This document shows positions 11,081 to 23,185 of a DNA stretch of 64,000 bases, piece by piece (the stretch's first letter is position 1; every line of letters starts with the position of its first letter). The position numbers were made by a program, and so were the translations under genes. The notes beneath the pieces are model-generated. The model had not been told where the DNA came from. It worked only from the letters and a program-made list of their open reading frames with translations, and made no database searches. Source of the stretch: Avena insularis (Eukaryota; Streptophyta; Magnoliopsida; Poales; Poaceae). Location of the stretch: the NCBI GenBank assembly GCA_023614405.1, contig CM042689.1:330312305-330376304 (forward strand), written 5' to 3'.

Positions 11081-14000
11081 GATGCGTTCCAACCTATCAT
11101 CCCCTACCACCAACTGTCCATTTGGCTAAGTTATTGCAACCTATATGATCCAGGCAGAGCCCATAATGCCAAGTGGCTACACTTGAAGCTTCTCAACATT
11201 TGACATCTCAAATCTCTTTGTTCCTGGGTGGCTTTCCACAAGTGTGATATACAAGGTAAACCATAGAAATGGGCCTTGTGTAACCACTCAACACAAACCA
11301 TTCTTTCCATTCCACCCAGGTGATTCATTCACATAGTTGTTTTATTAAACAAAACTCAAGTCCTTGACTTAGAAATATTTCATAGCATGAATATAATCCA
11401 CCCTTGTTTTATACTAGCTAAGCTAAGCATGATAGTAGTAGGAATATTAACTTAGGAAAATTCTACTAAGGTTTCATCTACTAGGATTTCCCATGGCATA
11501 GTTTATACTTAGTAAAAATCCTATGCAAGTCCTACTTAGAAATATCACTAATGCATAGTGAAATAATAGGACAAAAGTATGAAGCACCACTTGCCTTTTT
11601 GGTAGAGAATATAAGTTCACTCCTTGATCTTGCAATAGTCATATTCTTCAAATTCCACTACAATTCAATCAAGCAAGCAATATTTAATCTACCATTCAAG
11701 CAACCATCACATAAAATAATAAAAACAAGGCAATGCATGCAAGCATGCCAAATATTGTTTTATTTGGAAAAGTGGTTTCTAATAGGTTATAAACATTTTA
11801 AAACAAATATTGGTTATTTATAAAAGTGGCAAAACCATTTGATATCAAGTTAGTGAAAATGGCCATTTAAATCATTTTTTTGTTTTTTGCTAGAAATGAT
11901 TTAAAATCCAAGGAATATTTCTAGTGTTTACCAAATATATTTTTAACACAAATGTTAGTGTTTTAAGGTCAAGTGTTTAATATTGAAACCATTTGCAAAA
12001 GGTTTTACCTATAAACCATTTTTATACCAAAGTAATATTTTATGTTGTTTGAAAATGCTTTTTAGCAAGGTAATAATTTATAGGGTTCATCAAATATATT
12101 TTTAAACCCTAAAACTTGGTGTTTAGGGTCATAGAGTTTAAATCAAATCATTTTCCAAAGGTTTTACTCAAAAAGCATTTTAAAACATATTCAACAATTT
12201 TTATTTAGCTAGAAATGCTTTTATTCAAAGATTTATTCTTTAGCTTCACAAAATACACTTTTAAATCCATAAGTTGGTTTCTATGGTTAGTAGGTTCAAA
12301 TCAAACCATTTACCAAAATTTTTACCTTACAAATATTTCTAGAATAGTTTTTATATTCAAAACATGCCTACACAAGTTTCTGCAAAAACAACTAAGTTTA
12401 CAGAAGCAAAACATTAAACAAAGTGCATGGTTGGATATAATTCTTTTTCCTGATTCCATTGATATAAAATTTGCAAAATTTGGACGTGTGGATCAAAAGT
12501 TATGAATTTTACAAAATCACATATCTAATAGAACCTTTTCTGTTTTTAAAACAAAACTCAGGCCACGTGGCATAATCATATTGGATGGTACTGCTTCGTT
12601 TGGATTGAGCTATACTGGCCGCAGGATCTCATTTATATCGCACGGCAGAGATCATCGCATACCCCTTCGACTAAGATTCTATCGCATCCACTGGATCATC
12701 ATCCAACGGTCTCAAACAATCTAGCCAAAAACGGGCGGCGCTGCGACGGCTGCGCGGCGGCGCTCTGCTAGTGGCGCTGCGGCGGCTACGGGAAGCGAGG
12801 GAGAGGATGAGGCGGCTTACCAGGTTCACAGAGTGTTGCTGAAGCTCAACGTGGTCTCTGCAGGGACAGGGGCGCACGGGGTCACTTGCGATTCCTCGCC
12901 GTAGTTGTCGTCGGCGTCTGGCGCTTGCTGTCGTCGTCGAAGGCGATCCTACAGATCATGCGCGAGTGAATGGCGAGCATCAGGGGATGCGCAAGATGAT
13001 GGAGATCAAGATAGCTTGAGCTAGAGTACAAGGCGGGCACGGGTTCGGACGCTAGGGCTCACCGGAGACGTTGCAGGCAGCGATGGCGAGGAGGTGTCGT
13101 TGCTGTCGAGCTTCTGGGGCACGAGCGGGCAAGGGGAAGGTGCTGGCATATGCGGGGGATGCTGGGGAACACGCTCGTGGGGTTTTCAAGGCAATGGGTG
13201 ACGGTGTCTGGCTGGAATCATCGCCGGAAGGTTGTCGGGGGCGCGGTGGTGCAAAGTTGATTCGAGGCAGCCTGGTGGCTCCGGTGGCATGGGGTCTGAG
13301 GATAAATGGAAAGGGAAGTGAGGCGGTTAAGAGGGCAGGGTCACGGGGCGGATTCACTGCAGTGTTAACACGAATTAACGCAATTCATTCATCGGCAGAA
13401 AAATTCGGGGAAAGGGGCGAGGTCAGCGGGCGGGTGAGGGAGACGACTGACGAGTGGGGCCGCTTCGTCAGCGTTAGAGAGAGAGAAAGGATGGGGTTCG
13501 CAGCTCAGTGACTGGGTGGGTTTAACTGTTGGTACGAATCGTTTTCTGCGGGGAAGAAGGATAATGGGCCTGCTGGGCTAGATGGGCTTTGCTGGCTGGG
13601 CTGCTTTCTTTCCCTTTTTTTTGTTCTGTTTCATTTTTCTTTTTTCTTTTTTCTGTTTTGAATTTGTTCAAACAATTCAAACAATCATTTGATTTCAAAT
13701 CTTTGCCAAACTTTCTGTAAGTTTTTATTATGTTTTAAACATGTATTTAAAGTCCTTTTTAGGAATAATTCATTTATTTATTTATGGTTTACATTTTATT
13801 TAAAAAGGGCACTTTCCTTTATTAAATAAGATTTAATTAAATTTTCAAACCCTTATTTGAAATCAAAATTTCACCAAACCTTTTCAGTAGGTTTTATTTA
13901 TCTATTAGGGTGTTTAAATAACTCACTTTGAATTATTTAAAGTATTTTAATATGATTATTAATCCTTTAATTTGGGCAAATGTCCTTATTCAAATATGGT

Positions 14001-14868
14001 TTTAATTCCATAAATTTTATTTGGATGATTTCTTTGATTCCATTTAAGTTAATTAAATAACTTTTATTCCACTTGGGTATATTCCAATTATTATTTTTCC
14101 CGTGATTCAATTAATCATTTCTATTAGGGATTTTGTATTTATCCAAATAGAAATAGAATTTGGTTAATGCCATATTATTTTATTTGAATATTCTTTATCC
14201 CTTTATTTTGTTTGTACTATCTTTATTTCATTTGCTTATGGACTTGGCCAAGTTTTATTTTGGCTTTTAAATATTCCTTATTTATTATTTCTTTCTTTCT
14301 TTATCTTAGAAAATCCATATCTTTTATTTATAGATCCAAACTGGGTGATTCCAATTTGTAAAACCTTATTTAGTATTTGTTTATCCTTTTAAATCTCCTT
14401 AGGATTATTTGTTCGTAATTTGTTATGGATTTTAGATAGGAGCTTTATTAGCTTTGGAAACTATTTCCTTTCTAACCTATTAAATTCATAAGATTTTATT
14501 CATGGCTTCAAATTAAGTGAAACCCATTTCTATGGTTTTATAATATTTTTATTTGTCATTTTTTATCATTTATAAATGCTTGTTGCTAAATTTTTATATG
14601 GATCAAATCCATAGTCTTAGAGAGATCTTGGAAATGATTTATTCCATTAGGGTTTTGGTTTATTTTCCAAGTGTTTAAATTCCAATATGCCTTTATTAAG
14701 AATGCATTTCACTTGATTTGAATTTAGTTGAATTCAAATTTTATTCCAAGTTTGTTCTAGATGGGTTTTAATGTTTCCATTTGGAATCAAAAAGTTTCTT
14801 TTCACCCTAAATTTCAACAATTATTTATTTTTTACATTACAAAATTTGGAAAATTTTGGGATGTGACA
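11081..14868 (-). repeat. 3' LTR of L (element-terminal part displaced by C)
   Basis: The first 1.98 kb matches 21362-23055 with few changes. It ends (plus strand) GGGATGTGACA, so the LTR begins TGTCACATCCC on the minus strand. About 12700-13510 is a GC-rich block; the remainder toward 14868 is very AT-rich. ORFs here, such as 13071-13511, sit in the GC-rich block and are not supported as genes. Confidence 0.88.
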
Positions 14869-14886
14869 GGCTACCACCCTTAAAAG
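14869..14886 (-). other. Polypurine tract of L, with a second copy nearby
   Basis: On the minus strand CTTTTAAGGGTGGTAGCC lies directly before TGTCACATCCC. A second very similar motif (TTTTTAAGGGTGGTAGT) occurs at 14948-14966, about 80 bases upstream on the minus strand. Confidence 0.7.
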
Positions 14887-14977
14887 AAATCTTGTCTTGA
14901 GATTTGGGAGGGCTAGGGTTACAAGTTGGCTTCAAGGCAACTAGGGTACTACCACCCTTAAAAATTTCTCAACTAGA

Positions 14978-16048
14978 TTACATCTTGGCTTGCTTGGGAT
15001 CTTGATGAAACTTCTCTGGGCAAACATCTGCATAGTGTCCTTTGTTTCCACACTTGAAACATGTGACAAGGCTATGGTCCTTCATAGGCTTGCTTGTCTT
15101 GTACTTCATCTTTTTTGGAAAATTGCTTGCATAATGTCCTTGGTCACCACAATTGTAACATGTGACAAGGTTGAGTTCTTCACGTATCTTCTGTGGACAA
15201 GTTGATATATAATGGCCTAGCTCCTTGCAGTTGTTGCACCACACTTGGATAATTTCCTTATACTTCTTCTTCTTCTCTGGACATTCATTGGCATAGTGTC
15301 CCATCTCTTTGCAATTACAACATTGCACTTGGCTTTTGTCCTTCTTATTCTTGGGTTTCTCTAAATCTAGGAGTTCTTCTAGTTCATGTTCTTCATATCT
15401 CACCTCAAAAGTGGGAAAGTCTCCTTGTTTCCTTAATCGTTTCCTTGGATAATACATATGTTTCTTCTTTTGTCCATCAATGTGAGTCATAGTGCATGGA
15501 GGTACAAGCTGAGATTTTCCTTTGTCTTTATCCTTCTTGGTGGAAGTTGTTTCCTCATGAGGGTTTTCAAACTTTTGATGCACTCCACCTTGTTTCCTTT
15601 GTTGAACTATAGAATAGATGGGGCATTGGATTTGGACATGATTATTTCCTTCACATAGGAAACAAGCTTGTGATGTGGGGCATTGTTTAGTTGGATGTTT
15701 CTCTTCACAATTAGGACATTGATCTTCATGCTCTTTGGAAGTGTGATCCATGTCTCCACAAATATTGCAAGCTTGAGTTCCTTCTATAATATTATCCTTG
15801 ACATCCTTGTTGTCACAAGCTCCTTGGGAAAGGTTGTCTCCCATGTTGATCATTTGATTTGTCACCCTTTGCATCAATTGGGTTTGGGTTTCCAAAAACC
15901 TTTGCATGGTTGAGTCTAACTCATTGTTGTTGTCTAAAAACTATGTCACTTGGTTCAACTGGGTTTGGGTTATTATGAGTTCTCTCATGTGCATCTCTTG
16001 GTTGTGGTTGTCACCATTCTTGATGTTGGAGTTTCTTGGGGTAGTCAT
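14978..16048 (-). pseudogene. Gag-like protein with about seven zinc knuckles, one in-frame stop
   Basis: One minus-strand frame runs from ATG 16048 (MTTPRNSN) to the stop at 14978. It is interrupted by a single TAG at 15943-15941. The N-terminal part is Gln/Asn-rich and amphipathic. It is followed by three Cys/His clusters of uneven spacing, a Lys-rich linker, and four close CX2CX4HX4C knuckles near the C end (CCNCKEMGHYANEC, CNNCKELGHYISTC, CYNCGDQGHYASNF, CFKCGNKGHYADVC). In the third of these four the last Cys is Phe. No capsid-type domain, protease or polymerase is seen. This is the only coding capacity of element L. It probably binds nucleic acid, perhaps the element's own RNA (inference from knuckles alone). 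Confidence 0.75.
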
Positions 16049-16732
16049 CTGTTTGGGTTGGATTGGGATTAGAATAGGCAAAAGATTTCTAAGAAAGAAG
16101 TCTATCACACACAACAATTCACACAAGCAATGTGCAAGCAATCACAATCAAACATTCCACTCAAACAACAAGTTTCAAGCACCTTTTTAGGCAACATGAT
16201 ATTTTTTATACACCACATAAGTTGGTGTGCTTGATTTAAACTAAACACTAATATGGTGGTCCACTATATGGTTTTCTTGAGGTCATTCCATCCTTCTTAG
16301 TTGTTCCTTCTTGAACCAGATCATTGTATCCTTGGAGAAATTCTTGTATCTTGATTACAAAACTTCAAAGGTGATGATGATTCCTTCTAAGTTGTGTTTC
16401 CTCGGTCTTAAAATCTTGAGTAATATTTATTGTCCCACTTGTAGTCCTTAGTGATATCCAAGTTGAAGTCCTTGGTGAAAATAAAGTTGAATTCTTTGAT
16501 GATGTTGAAGTTGAAGTCATTTGAGTTGGTGAAGTCCTTTGCTCATGTTGAAGTATTTACTCATGGTTGAGGTCTTGTCCATCAAGTTTTGAAAAAGGAA
16601 GAGATGTAGAATCAAAACCAAAAAGGTTGAGGAGAGAGTTTACAAGATTGTTTGTAAGTAAGTTTTGGAACAAATACAACTCCTATTTTTCTAAGGGGTT
16701 TTGTCCAATCCTAGGATTACAATCCTACAGGC
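16049..16732 (-). other. Leader of element L between primer binding site and ORF
   Basis: This untranslated internal sequence, together with 20622-20638, forms the 5' leader of L. It contains imperfect repeats of a 'gttgaagtccttggtgaa'-like unit at about 16440-16560. No gene is seen. Confidence 0.5.
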
Positions 16733-16737
16733 AACAT
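16733..16737. repeat. Target site duplication AACAT (left)
   Basis: AACAT flanks the solo LTR on the left and matches 20617-20621 on the right. Confidence 0.9.
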
Positions 16738-19700
16738 TGTAAGGTTCCCAACCTTTAATAAGGTAGAGATCCCTGTGTTTACAATGCTAGTCCCTGGATC
16801 AATAGCTAGCATCCACAGTTAAGATGTAATATCAAGAAACAAAGGTCATAATACAACTTTATAACCAGGAATATAATAATTCATTACATCTTACATAGCT
16901 CATTTGGCTATCTCATTACAATGCAGCAGAAATAACTATAACATGGAGTCCTTCATCTTCAATGTGCCACAGGCAATCATGTTGGTTGTAGACTTGTAAT
17001 CCTATTCAACACACTTCACTAACATCAAACAAACCTGCAACATAATAAGTTACAGCCACAAGGGTCAATACATTTGAATTGTATTGGCAAGTTTCACTAC
17101 TTTGTAGAAATAAGTGGATCCTATCAATACATGCATATTTGGCTAAGTAGGGTTTAGGATCATTTGTAGAAAGCAATATAGTTTTGTCCTATATTTTCAA
17201 AATAGTTTTGATATTTTGTCAAATCTTTCTGAACTCCTTGGAAAACTCCAAGTGCTTCTAATCCCTTGTTGTCACCATCAAGTTTTACTTTTGAGAAATT
17301 GGAATGTCGAGATCTTCCATAGCTTCAGGCCTTAGTTGCTCAGTATTGTCCATAACCGGGGACACGGCTAAGTACTTAGAATTTTGATCTTCTGCAGAAG
17401 TTGTACACTTTACCCACATGACACAATCTCGTCTTGATGCCACCAGTGGCCGCTAGATAAGTACTCACCAAAATGGAGTATTGGCAGATCGAGAATGTGA
17501 CAAAGTCTTTCCATAGAAGTCCTCCCAATACACAATGCTAGCTTGTCAACCAGGCACCAATGTAGGGATATATTTCCCTTACACAATTCTAGTTAACCTG
17601 AAGATGCCAATGCATGGGTCTTCCACTATGTAGTTGACTAAGCCAGAGCCCATTTAGCATGTGGCTGTACACGGAAGCCACTGTACGAGAAACATGTTCA
17701 ATCTCTAAGTCCCTGGGTGGTTTTCTTCTAGTGCACACACAAAAAGATAGCCATATAAACATGGTTCCTTTTGTTGCCACCTTGTCCAACCTTGAGTATC
17801 CTTTTCCACCCAGGTGGTTCTTTGAGTACTTGTTTTATTATATAAAACATATATCTTTCTAACACTTCATGTATCCCATCCCAAATATATAGCAGGGCTA
17901 AGCATACTACAACTACAATGTTTTCACTAAGGAAGATATAAGGGTATCCTATTAGGATTTAGCATAGCATAAAATATAGTAATCCTTATAATGCATGTTA
18001 CAAAAATCCTCTAAGTGTAATGAAAATAGTAGGACATGGATGATAGTGTCACTTGCCTTTTTAGTAGAGAATGATGGTTCACTTCTTTATCTTGCAAATA
18101 TCACACTCTTCTAACTTCACTACAATTCAATCAAGCAGACACAAATTCAACTAACATTCAAACCATTTCACACACATAAAATAACAAAAACAAGGTCATG
18201 CTTGCAAGCAAGCAAAAGATAGTTTTATTTGGAAAAGTGGTTTCTACTAGGCTCTAAACATTTTAAAGCTCAAAGTGGTCATTTACTAAAGTGGTAAAAC
18301 CATTTGCCAAAGGTTTCATCTCATAAACCAAATATTATGTTAAGGTGATATTTTATGTTTGTAGAAAATATCTTTTAGCAAAGTAATAAATTTATATGGT
18401 TCATCAAACATGTTCTTAAATCACAAAATTTGGTGTTTAGGGTCAGAAGGTTTGAATCAAATCATTTCCCAAAGGCTTTACTCAAAAATCATTTCTAAAC
18501 CATAAACAATATTTTTATTCGACTAGAAATGTGCTAATTCAAATATTTATTCCTTAACTTCACAAAATACAGTTTTAAATCCATAAGTTGGTTCCTATGG
18601 TCAGTAGGTTTGAAACAATCCATTTTGCAAAGATTTCACCTTAAAAATATATCTAGAACAATTTTTATATTCACATTATGCCTACACATGTTTATGCAAT
18701 TTCAACCAATTTTCCAGAAGCAAAACATTAAACAAAGTACATGGTTGCAAAGTAATTGTTCTGCTGAATCCATTGATATAAAATTGGCAAAATTTGGACG
18801 TGTAGAATTAAAGTTATGAATTTTGCAAGTTTGCAAATTTAATAGAACATTTTCTGTTTTTAAATCGAAACCAGTGCCACGCGTCTTAATATTACTGGTC
18901 CATACCACTTCGCGCGGATTGAGCTCTGTGGGTCGTTGGATCTAAATGAGATCGTGCGGCACAGAGCACACGATACCCCTTCGATTAAATCTAATCTCAG
19001 CCGCAAGATCAAGATCCAACGGGCACAACGTGTTTGACCACGGCAACGGCTGGCGGCGATGCTCGGCGATGGCATTGGCGACGATTTAGGAAGCGAGGGA
19101 GAGGAAGGAGTAGCTCAACGTGCTCGTGGGAGTGCGGAGAAGCTCGAGCTGTGGTCGGCTTGTCGAGGGGCGTCGGGTTCTGGTTGTCGTTGTCGACGGG
19201 GACGGAGTTTGCGAGCGCTCTAAGGAAAACGGAACACGGGGTTAGATGCGTACAGGGCTGGGGATTACAGGAGCATCATCGGGAGGGCTCGGGGCGGTCG
19301 GTGATTACCAGGGGAGTTCGCCGGAGCAATGGCAGACGCGGCGGTGCTCAGATGTTCGAGGTTGCCGACATTGTGGAGCGGGCGCGAGCGAGCTAGTGGT
19401 ACTGGTAGATGCGCCTGACGATGGGGAGCAAGACTGCGTGCAGTGGGAGGCGAGGGGCGGCTGCGGTTTGCCGGAATTGGCCAGTGAAGGTCGTCGGTCG
19501 ATGGCGTTGCGGCAGAAATCAGCACACTGGTGGCGAAGGCGCTGTTTGGGGGGAAAGAGAGAGGGGAGAGGGGCGTTTAAAAATGCATGGTCACGGCGAG
19601 GAGTAACTCAGTCATCAACGTGAATTAACACCATTGATTCGCGGCAGAAAACGACGAGGAGGACGTGGTCGCGGTGGAGACGATGATGAGGTGGCCAGTG

Positions 19701-20616
19701 GGTCCAGCGGTCAGCGAGGTGAGGGGATGCACGTGAGGTCGCAGCGTCAGGGACCAAGAGGGTGCAGACGCGAGTAAGAAAACGTTTCGGGGTGAGAGTG
19801 GGGTGGGCTCGCTGGGTTAGTTGCTGGGCCTGCTGGGCTGGGTTTGCTGGGCTGCCGCTTGTTTCATTTTTTTATACTGAATGCCTTTTCTTTTTCCATT
19901 TGGAATTTCTGTTTTGATTTTATATCAAACAATTCAAACTCCAATTCAATTCAAACCATCTCCAAACTTTAGGTATAATTCAATTCTATTTAGCAACATA
20001 TTCCAAAGTCCAAAATAAAATAATTCTTTTATTCTTTTAGGATCTATTAATAATTAAATAAATAGACCTTAGTCTTTAATTCAAATAGGATTTAATATAT
20101 TTTAAAAACTCTATTTGAAATCTAAATAATACCAAAACCTTTTCAGTAGGTTTCATTTGAAAAAAACAAAACACTTGGAACTCTTATTTAAAATACTTTA
20201 ACAAGTTTTAGTGTTTATTTAAAATGGAGAAACCTTTACTTAAATAAAATTGGATATTAATAAATCCTTATTATTTTATTTAAATAATCCTTTACTATTT
20301 TTATCAAACAAAATATTTTATTTTTAAATGCTTGGCCAAGAATAAATTTGACTCTTTAAAATAGTCCTTATTTATATTTCTTTGCTTTATAAAAACCATC
20401 TTTTTATTTAAAGATCCAAAAATGGTGATTCCAACTTTTATAACTTTATAATTTATTTATCTTTTTAAATCCCTTTAGGATTCTATTGGATCAAAATAGG
20501 TTTTGATGTTTCCAATTGGAATCAAAAAGTTTCTTCTCACCCTAAAAATCAATAATTGTTTATTTTGTTTATTTATTTTTCACATTTCAAAATTTGGAAA
20601 ATTTTGGGATGTGACA
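16738..20616 (-). repeat. Solo LTR of the L family (3879 bp)
   Basis: It starts TGTAAGGTTCCCAACC and ends GGGATGTGACA on the plus strand. It is homologous to the LTRs of L (20639 onward, and 11081-14868) but clearly more diverged from them than they are from each other. It has no internal domain and is bounded by the 5-bp duplication AACAT, as expected after recombination between the two LTRs of a once complete insertion. A GC-rich block lies at about 19020-19850. ORFs inside it are not supported as genes. Confidence 0.9.
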
Positions 20617-20621
20617 AACAT
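20617..20621. repeat. Target site duplication AACAT (right)
   Basis: This is the right-hand copy of the duplication around the solo LTR. It lies at the inner edge of the primer binding site of L. Confidence 0.9.
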
Positions 20622-20636
20622 AGTGCTCTGATACCA
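20622..20636 (-). other. Primer binding site of L (initiator-Met tRNA)
   Basis: The minus strand reads TGGTATCAGAGCACT, two bases inside the 5' LTR end (TGTAGAGG on plus at 20639). The first 12 bases match the usual initiator-Met site. Confidence 0.88.
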
Positions 20637-20638
20637 TC

Positions 20639-23055
20639 TGTAGAGGTCCCAACCTTTAATAAGGTAGAGATCCCTGTGTTTACAATGCTAGTCCCTGGAT
20701 CAATAGCTAGCATCCACAGTTAAGATGTAATATCAAGAAACAAAGGTCATAATAGATCTTTATAACTAGGAATAAAATAATTCATTATATCTTACATAGC
20801 TCATTTGGCTATCTCATTACAATGCAGCAGAAATAACTATAGCATGGAGTCCTTCATCTTCAAAGTGCCACAGGCAATCATGTTGGTTGTAGACTTGTAA
20901 TCGTAATCAACACACTTCACTAACATCAAACAAACCTGCAACAAATAAGTTACAGCCACAAGGGTCAATACATTTGAATTGTATTGGCAAGTGATACTAT
21001 GGTAGTATAGTGGTATCTATCATATATATGCATTTGGCTAAGTGGAGCTTAGGCTTGCTTTGCTCAAAATAGGTTTTTTCCTATCAGTTGAAAACACTAA
21101 GTTTTTGTTTGGCAAAAACTCCCAAGGAACCACCAATAGAAATTGGTGAACCTTCACCCTTGTTCAAGCACAAGTTTTAACTTAGAAATTGGGATGAGGA
21201 GATTCTTGATAGCTTCCATGTCTTGATGCTCAAATTGTCCAATACCAGGGACATGGCTAAGTACTTATATTTTACACTCTGCAGAGGTGGTGCACTTTCC
21301 CCACAAGACTCGACATGCATCGAGACAAGATCTTTCATAAGCCTTCCCTTAGACCAGAATGGACGCGTTCCAACCTATCATCCCCTACCACCAACTGTCC
21401 ATTTGGCTAAGTTATTGCAACCTATATGATCCAGGCAGAGCCCATAGTGCCAAGTGGCTGCACTTGAAGCTTCTCAACATTTGAGATCTCAAATCTCTTT
21501 GTTCCTGGGTGGCTTTCCACAAGTGTGATACACAAGGTAAACCATAGAAATGGGCCTTGTGTAACCACTCAACACAAACCATTCTTTCCATTCCACCCAG
21601 GTGATTCATTCACATAGTTGTTTTATTAAACAAAACTCAAGTCCTTGACTTAGAAATATTTCATAGCATGAATATAATCCACCCTTGTTTTATACTAGCT
21701 AAGCTAAGCATGATAGTAGTAGGAATATTAACTTAGGAAAATTCTACTAAGGTTTCATCTACTAGGATTTCCCATGGCATAGTTTATACTTAGTAAAAAT
21801 CCTATGCAAGTCCTACTTAGAAATATCACTAATGCATAGTGAAAATAATAGGACAAAAGTATGAAGCACCACTTGCCTTTTTGGTAGAGAATATAAGTTC
21901 ACTCCTTGATCTTGCAATAGTCATATTCTTCAAATTCCACTACAATTCAATCAAGCAAGCAATATTCAATCTACCATTCAAGAAACCATCACATAAAATA
22001 ATAAAAACAAGGCAATGCATGAAAGCATGCCAAATATTGTTTTATTTGGAAAAGTGGTTTCTAATAGGTTATAAACATTTTAAAACACATATTGGTCATT
22101 TATAAAAGTGGCAAAACCATTTGATATCAAGTTAGTGAAAATGGCCATTTAAATCATTTTTTTGTTTTTGCTAGAAATGATTTAAAATCCAGGGAATATT
22201 TCTAGTGTTTACCAAATATATTTTTAACACAAATGTTAGTGTTTTAAGGTCAAGTGTTTAATATTGAAACCATTTGCAAAAGGTTTTACCTATAAACCAT
22301 TTTTATACCAAAGTAATATTTTATGTTGTTTGAAAATGCTTTTTAGCAAGGTAATAATTTATAGGGTTCATCAAATATATTTTTAAACCCTAAAACTTGG
22401 TGTTTAGGGTCAGAGAGTTTAAATCAAATCATTTTCCAAAGGTTTTACTCAAAAAGCATTTTAAAACATATTCAACAATTTTTATTTAGCTAGAAATGCT
22501 TTTATTCAAAGATTTATTCTTTAGCTTCACAAAATACACTTTTAAATCCATAAGTTGGTTTGTATGGTCAGTAGGTTCAAATCAAACCATTTACCAAAAA
22601 TTTAACCTTACAAATATTTCTAGAATAGTTTTTATATTCAAAACATGCCTACACAAGTTTCTGCAAAAACAACTAAGTTTACAGAAGCAAAACATTAAAA
22701 AAAGTGCATGGTTGGATAGAATTCTTTTTCCTGATTCCATTGATATAAAATTTGCAAAATTTGGACGTGTGGATCAAAATTTATGAATTTTACAAAATCA
22801 CATATCTAATAGAACCTTTTCTGTTTTCAAAACAAAATTCAGGCCACGTGGCGTAATCCTATTGGACGGTACCGCTTCGTTTGGATTGAGCTATACTGGC
22901 CGCAGGATCTCATTTAAATCGCATGGCACAGATCATCGCATACCCCTTCGACTAAGATTCTATCGCATCCACTGGATCATCATCCAACGGTCTCAAACAA
23001 TCTGGGCAGAAACGGGCGGCGCTGCGACGGCTGCGCGGCGGCGGCGCTCTGCTAG
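20639..23055 (-). repeat. 5' LTR of L, truncated at a deletion junction
   Basis: It starts TGTAGAGGTCCC on the plus strand. From 21362 it matches 11081-12771 with few differences. It stops at 23055 within the sequence CTCTGCTAG, where the other copy continues for another 2.1 kb, so about half of this LTR is missing. Confidence 0.9.
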
Positions 23056-23185
23056 AGCAACCAAAGAGGCTAAGGGAAATTGTTGTTGTTGAAATTACTC
23101 CTATAAGCATTGTTGTTGAAATTGTTGTTTCTAATGAAGTTCACATCAACTTGCTCTTCTTGAGCAACCAAAGAGGCTAAGGGAA
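23055..23185. repeat. 24-bp filler repeat at a deletion junction
   Basis: The 24 bases 23055-23078 (starting GAGCAACCAAAGAGG) recur exactly at 23162-23185. The first copy sits on the breakpoint between element L and the gag remnant. The second is in its proper place inside gag. Confidence 0.85.

Larger units (their letters stand above)
11081..23055 (-). mobile_element. LARD-like gypsy derivative 'L' with giant LTRs
   Basis: On the minus strand the order is 5' LTR (23055 down to 20639, truncated), primer binding site (20636-20622), an inserted solo LTR of the same family, an internal domain with one zinc-knuckle ORF, polypurine tract (14869-14886), and 3' LTR (14868 down to 11081, its end displaced by C). 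Combining the two LTR copies gives a full LTR of about 4.5 kb. Internal sequence is only about 1.9 kb. There is no protease, reverse transcriptase or integrase. This resembles LARD-type elements such as barley Sukkula; the family name is not certain. Confidence 0.85.

Noticed and set aside
13071..13511. 146-codon ORF in the L LTR
   Set aside because: It sits in a GC-rich LTR block and is not kept in the diverged solo LTR.
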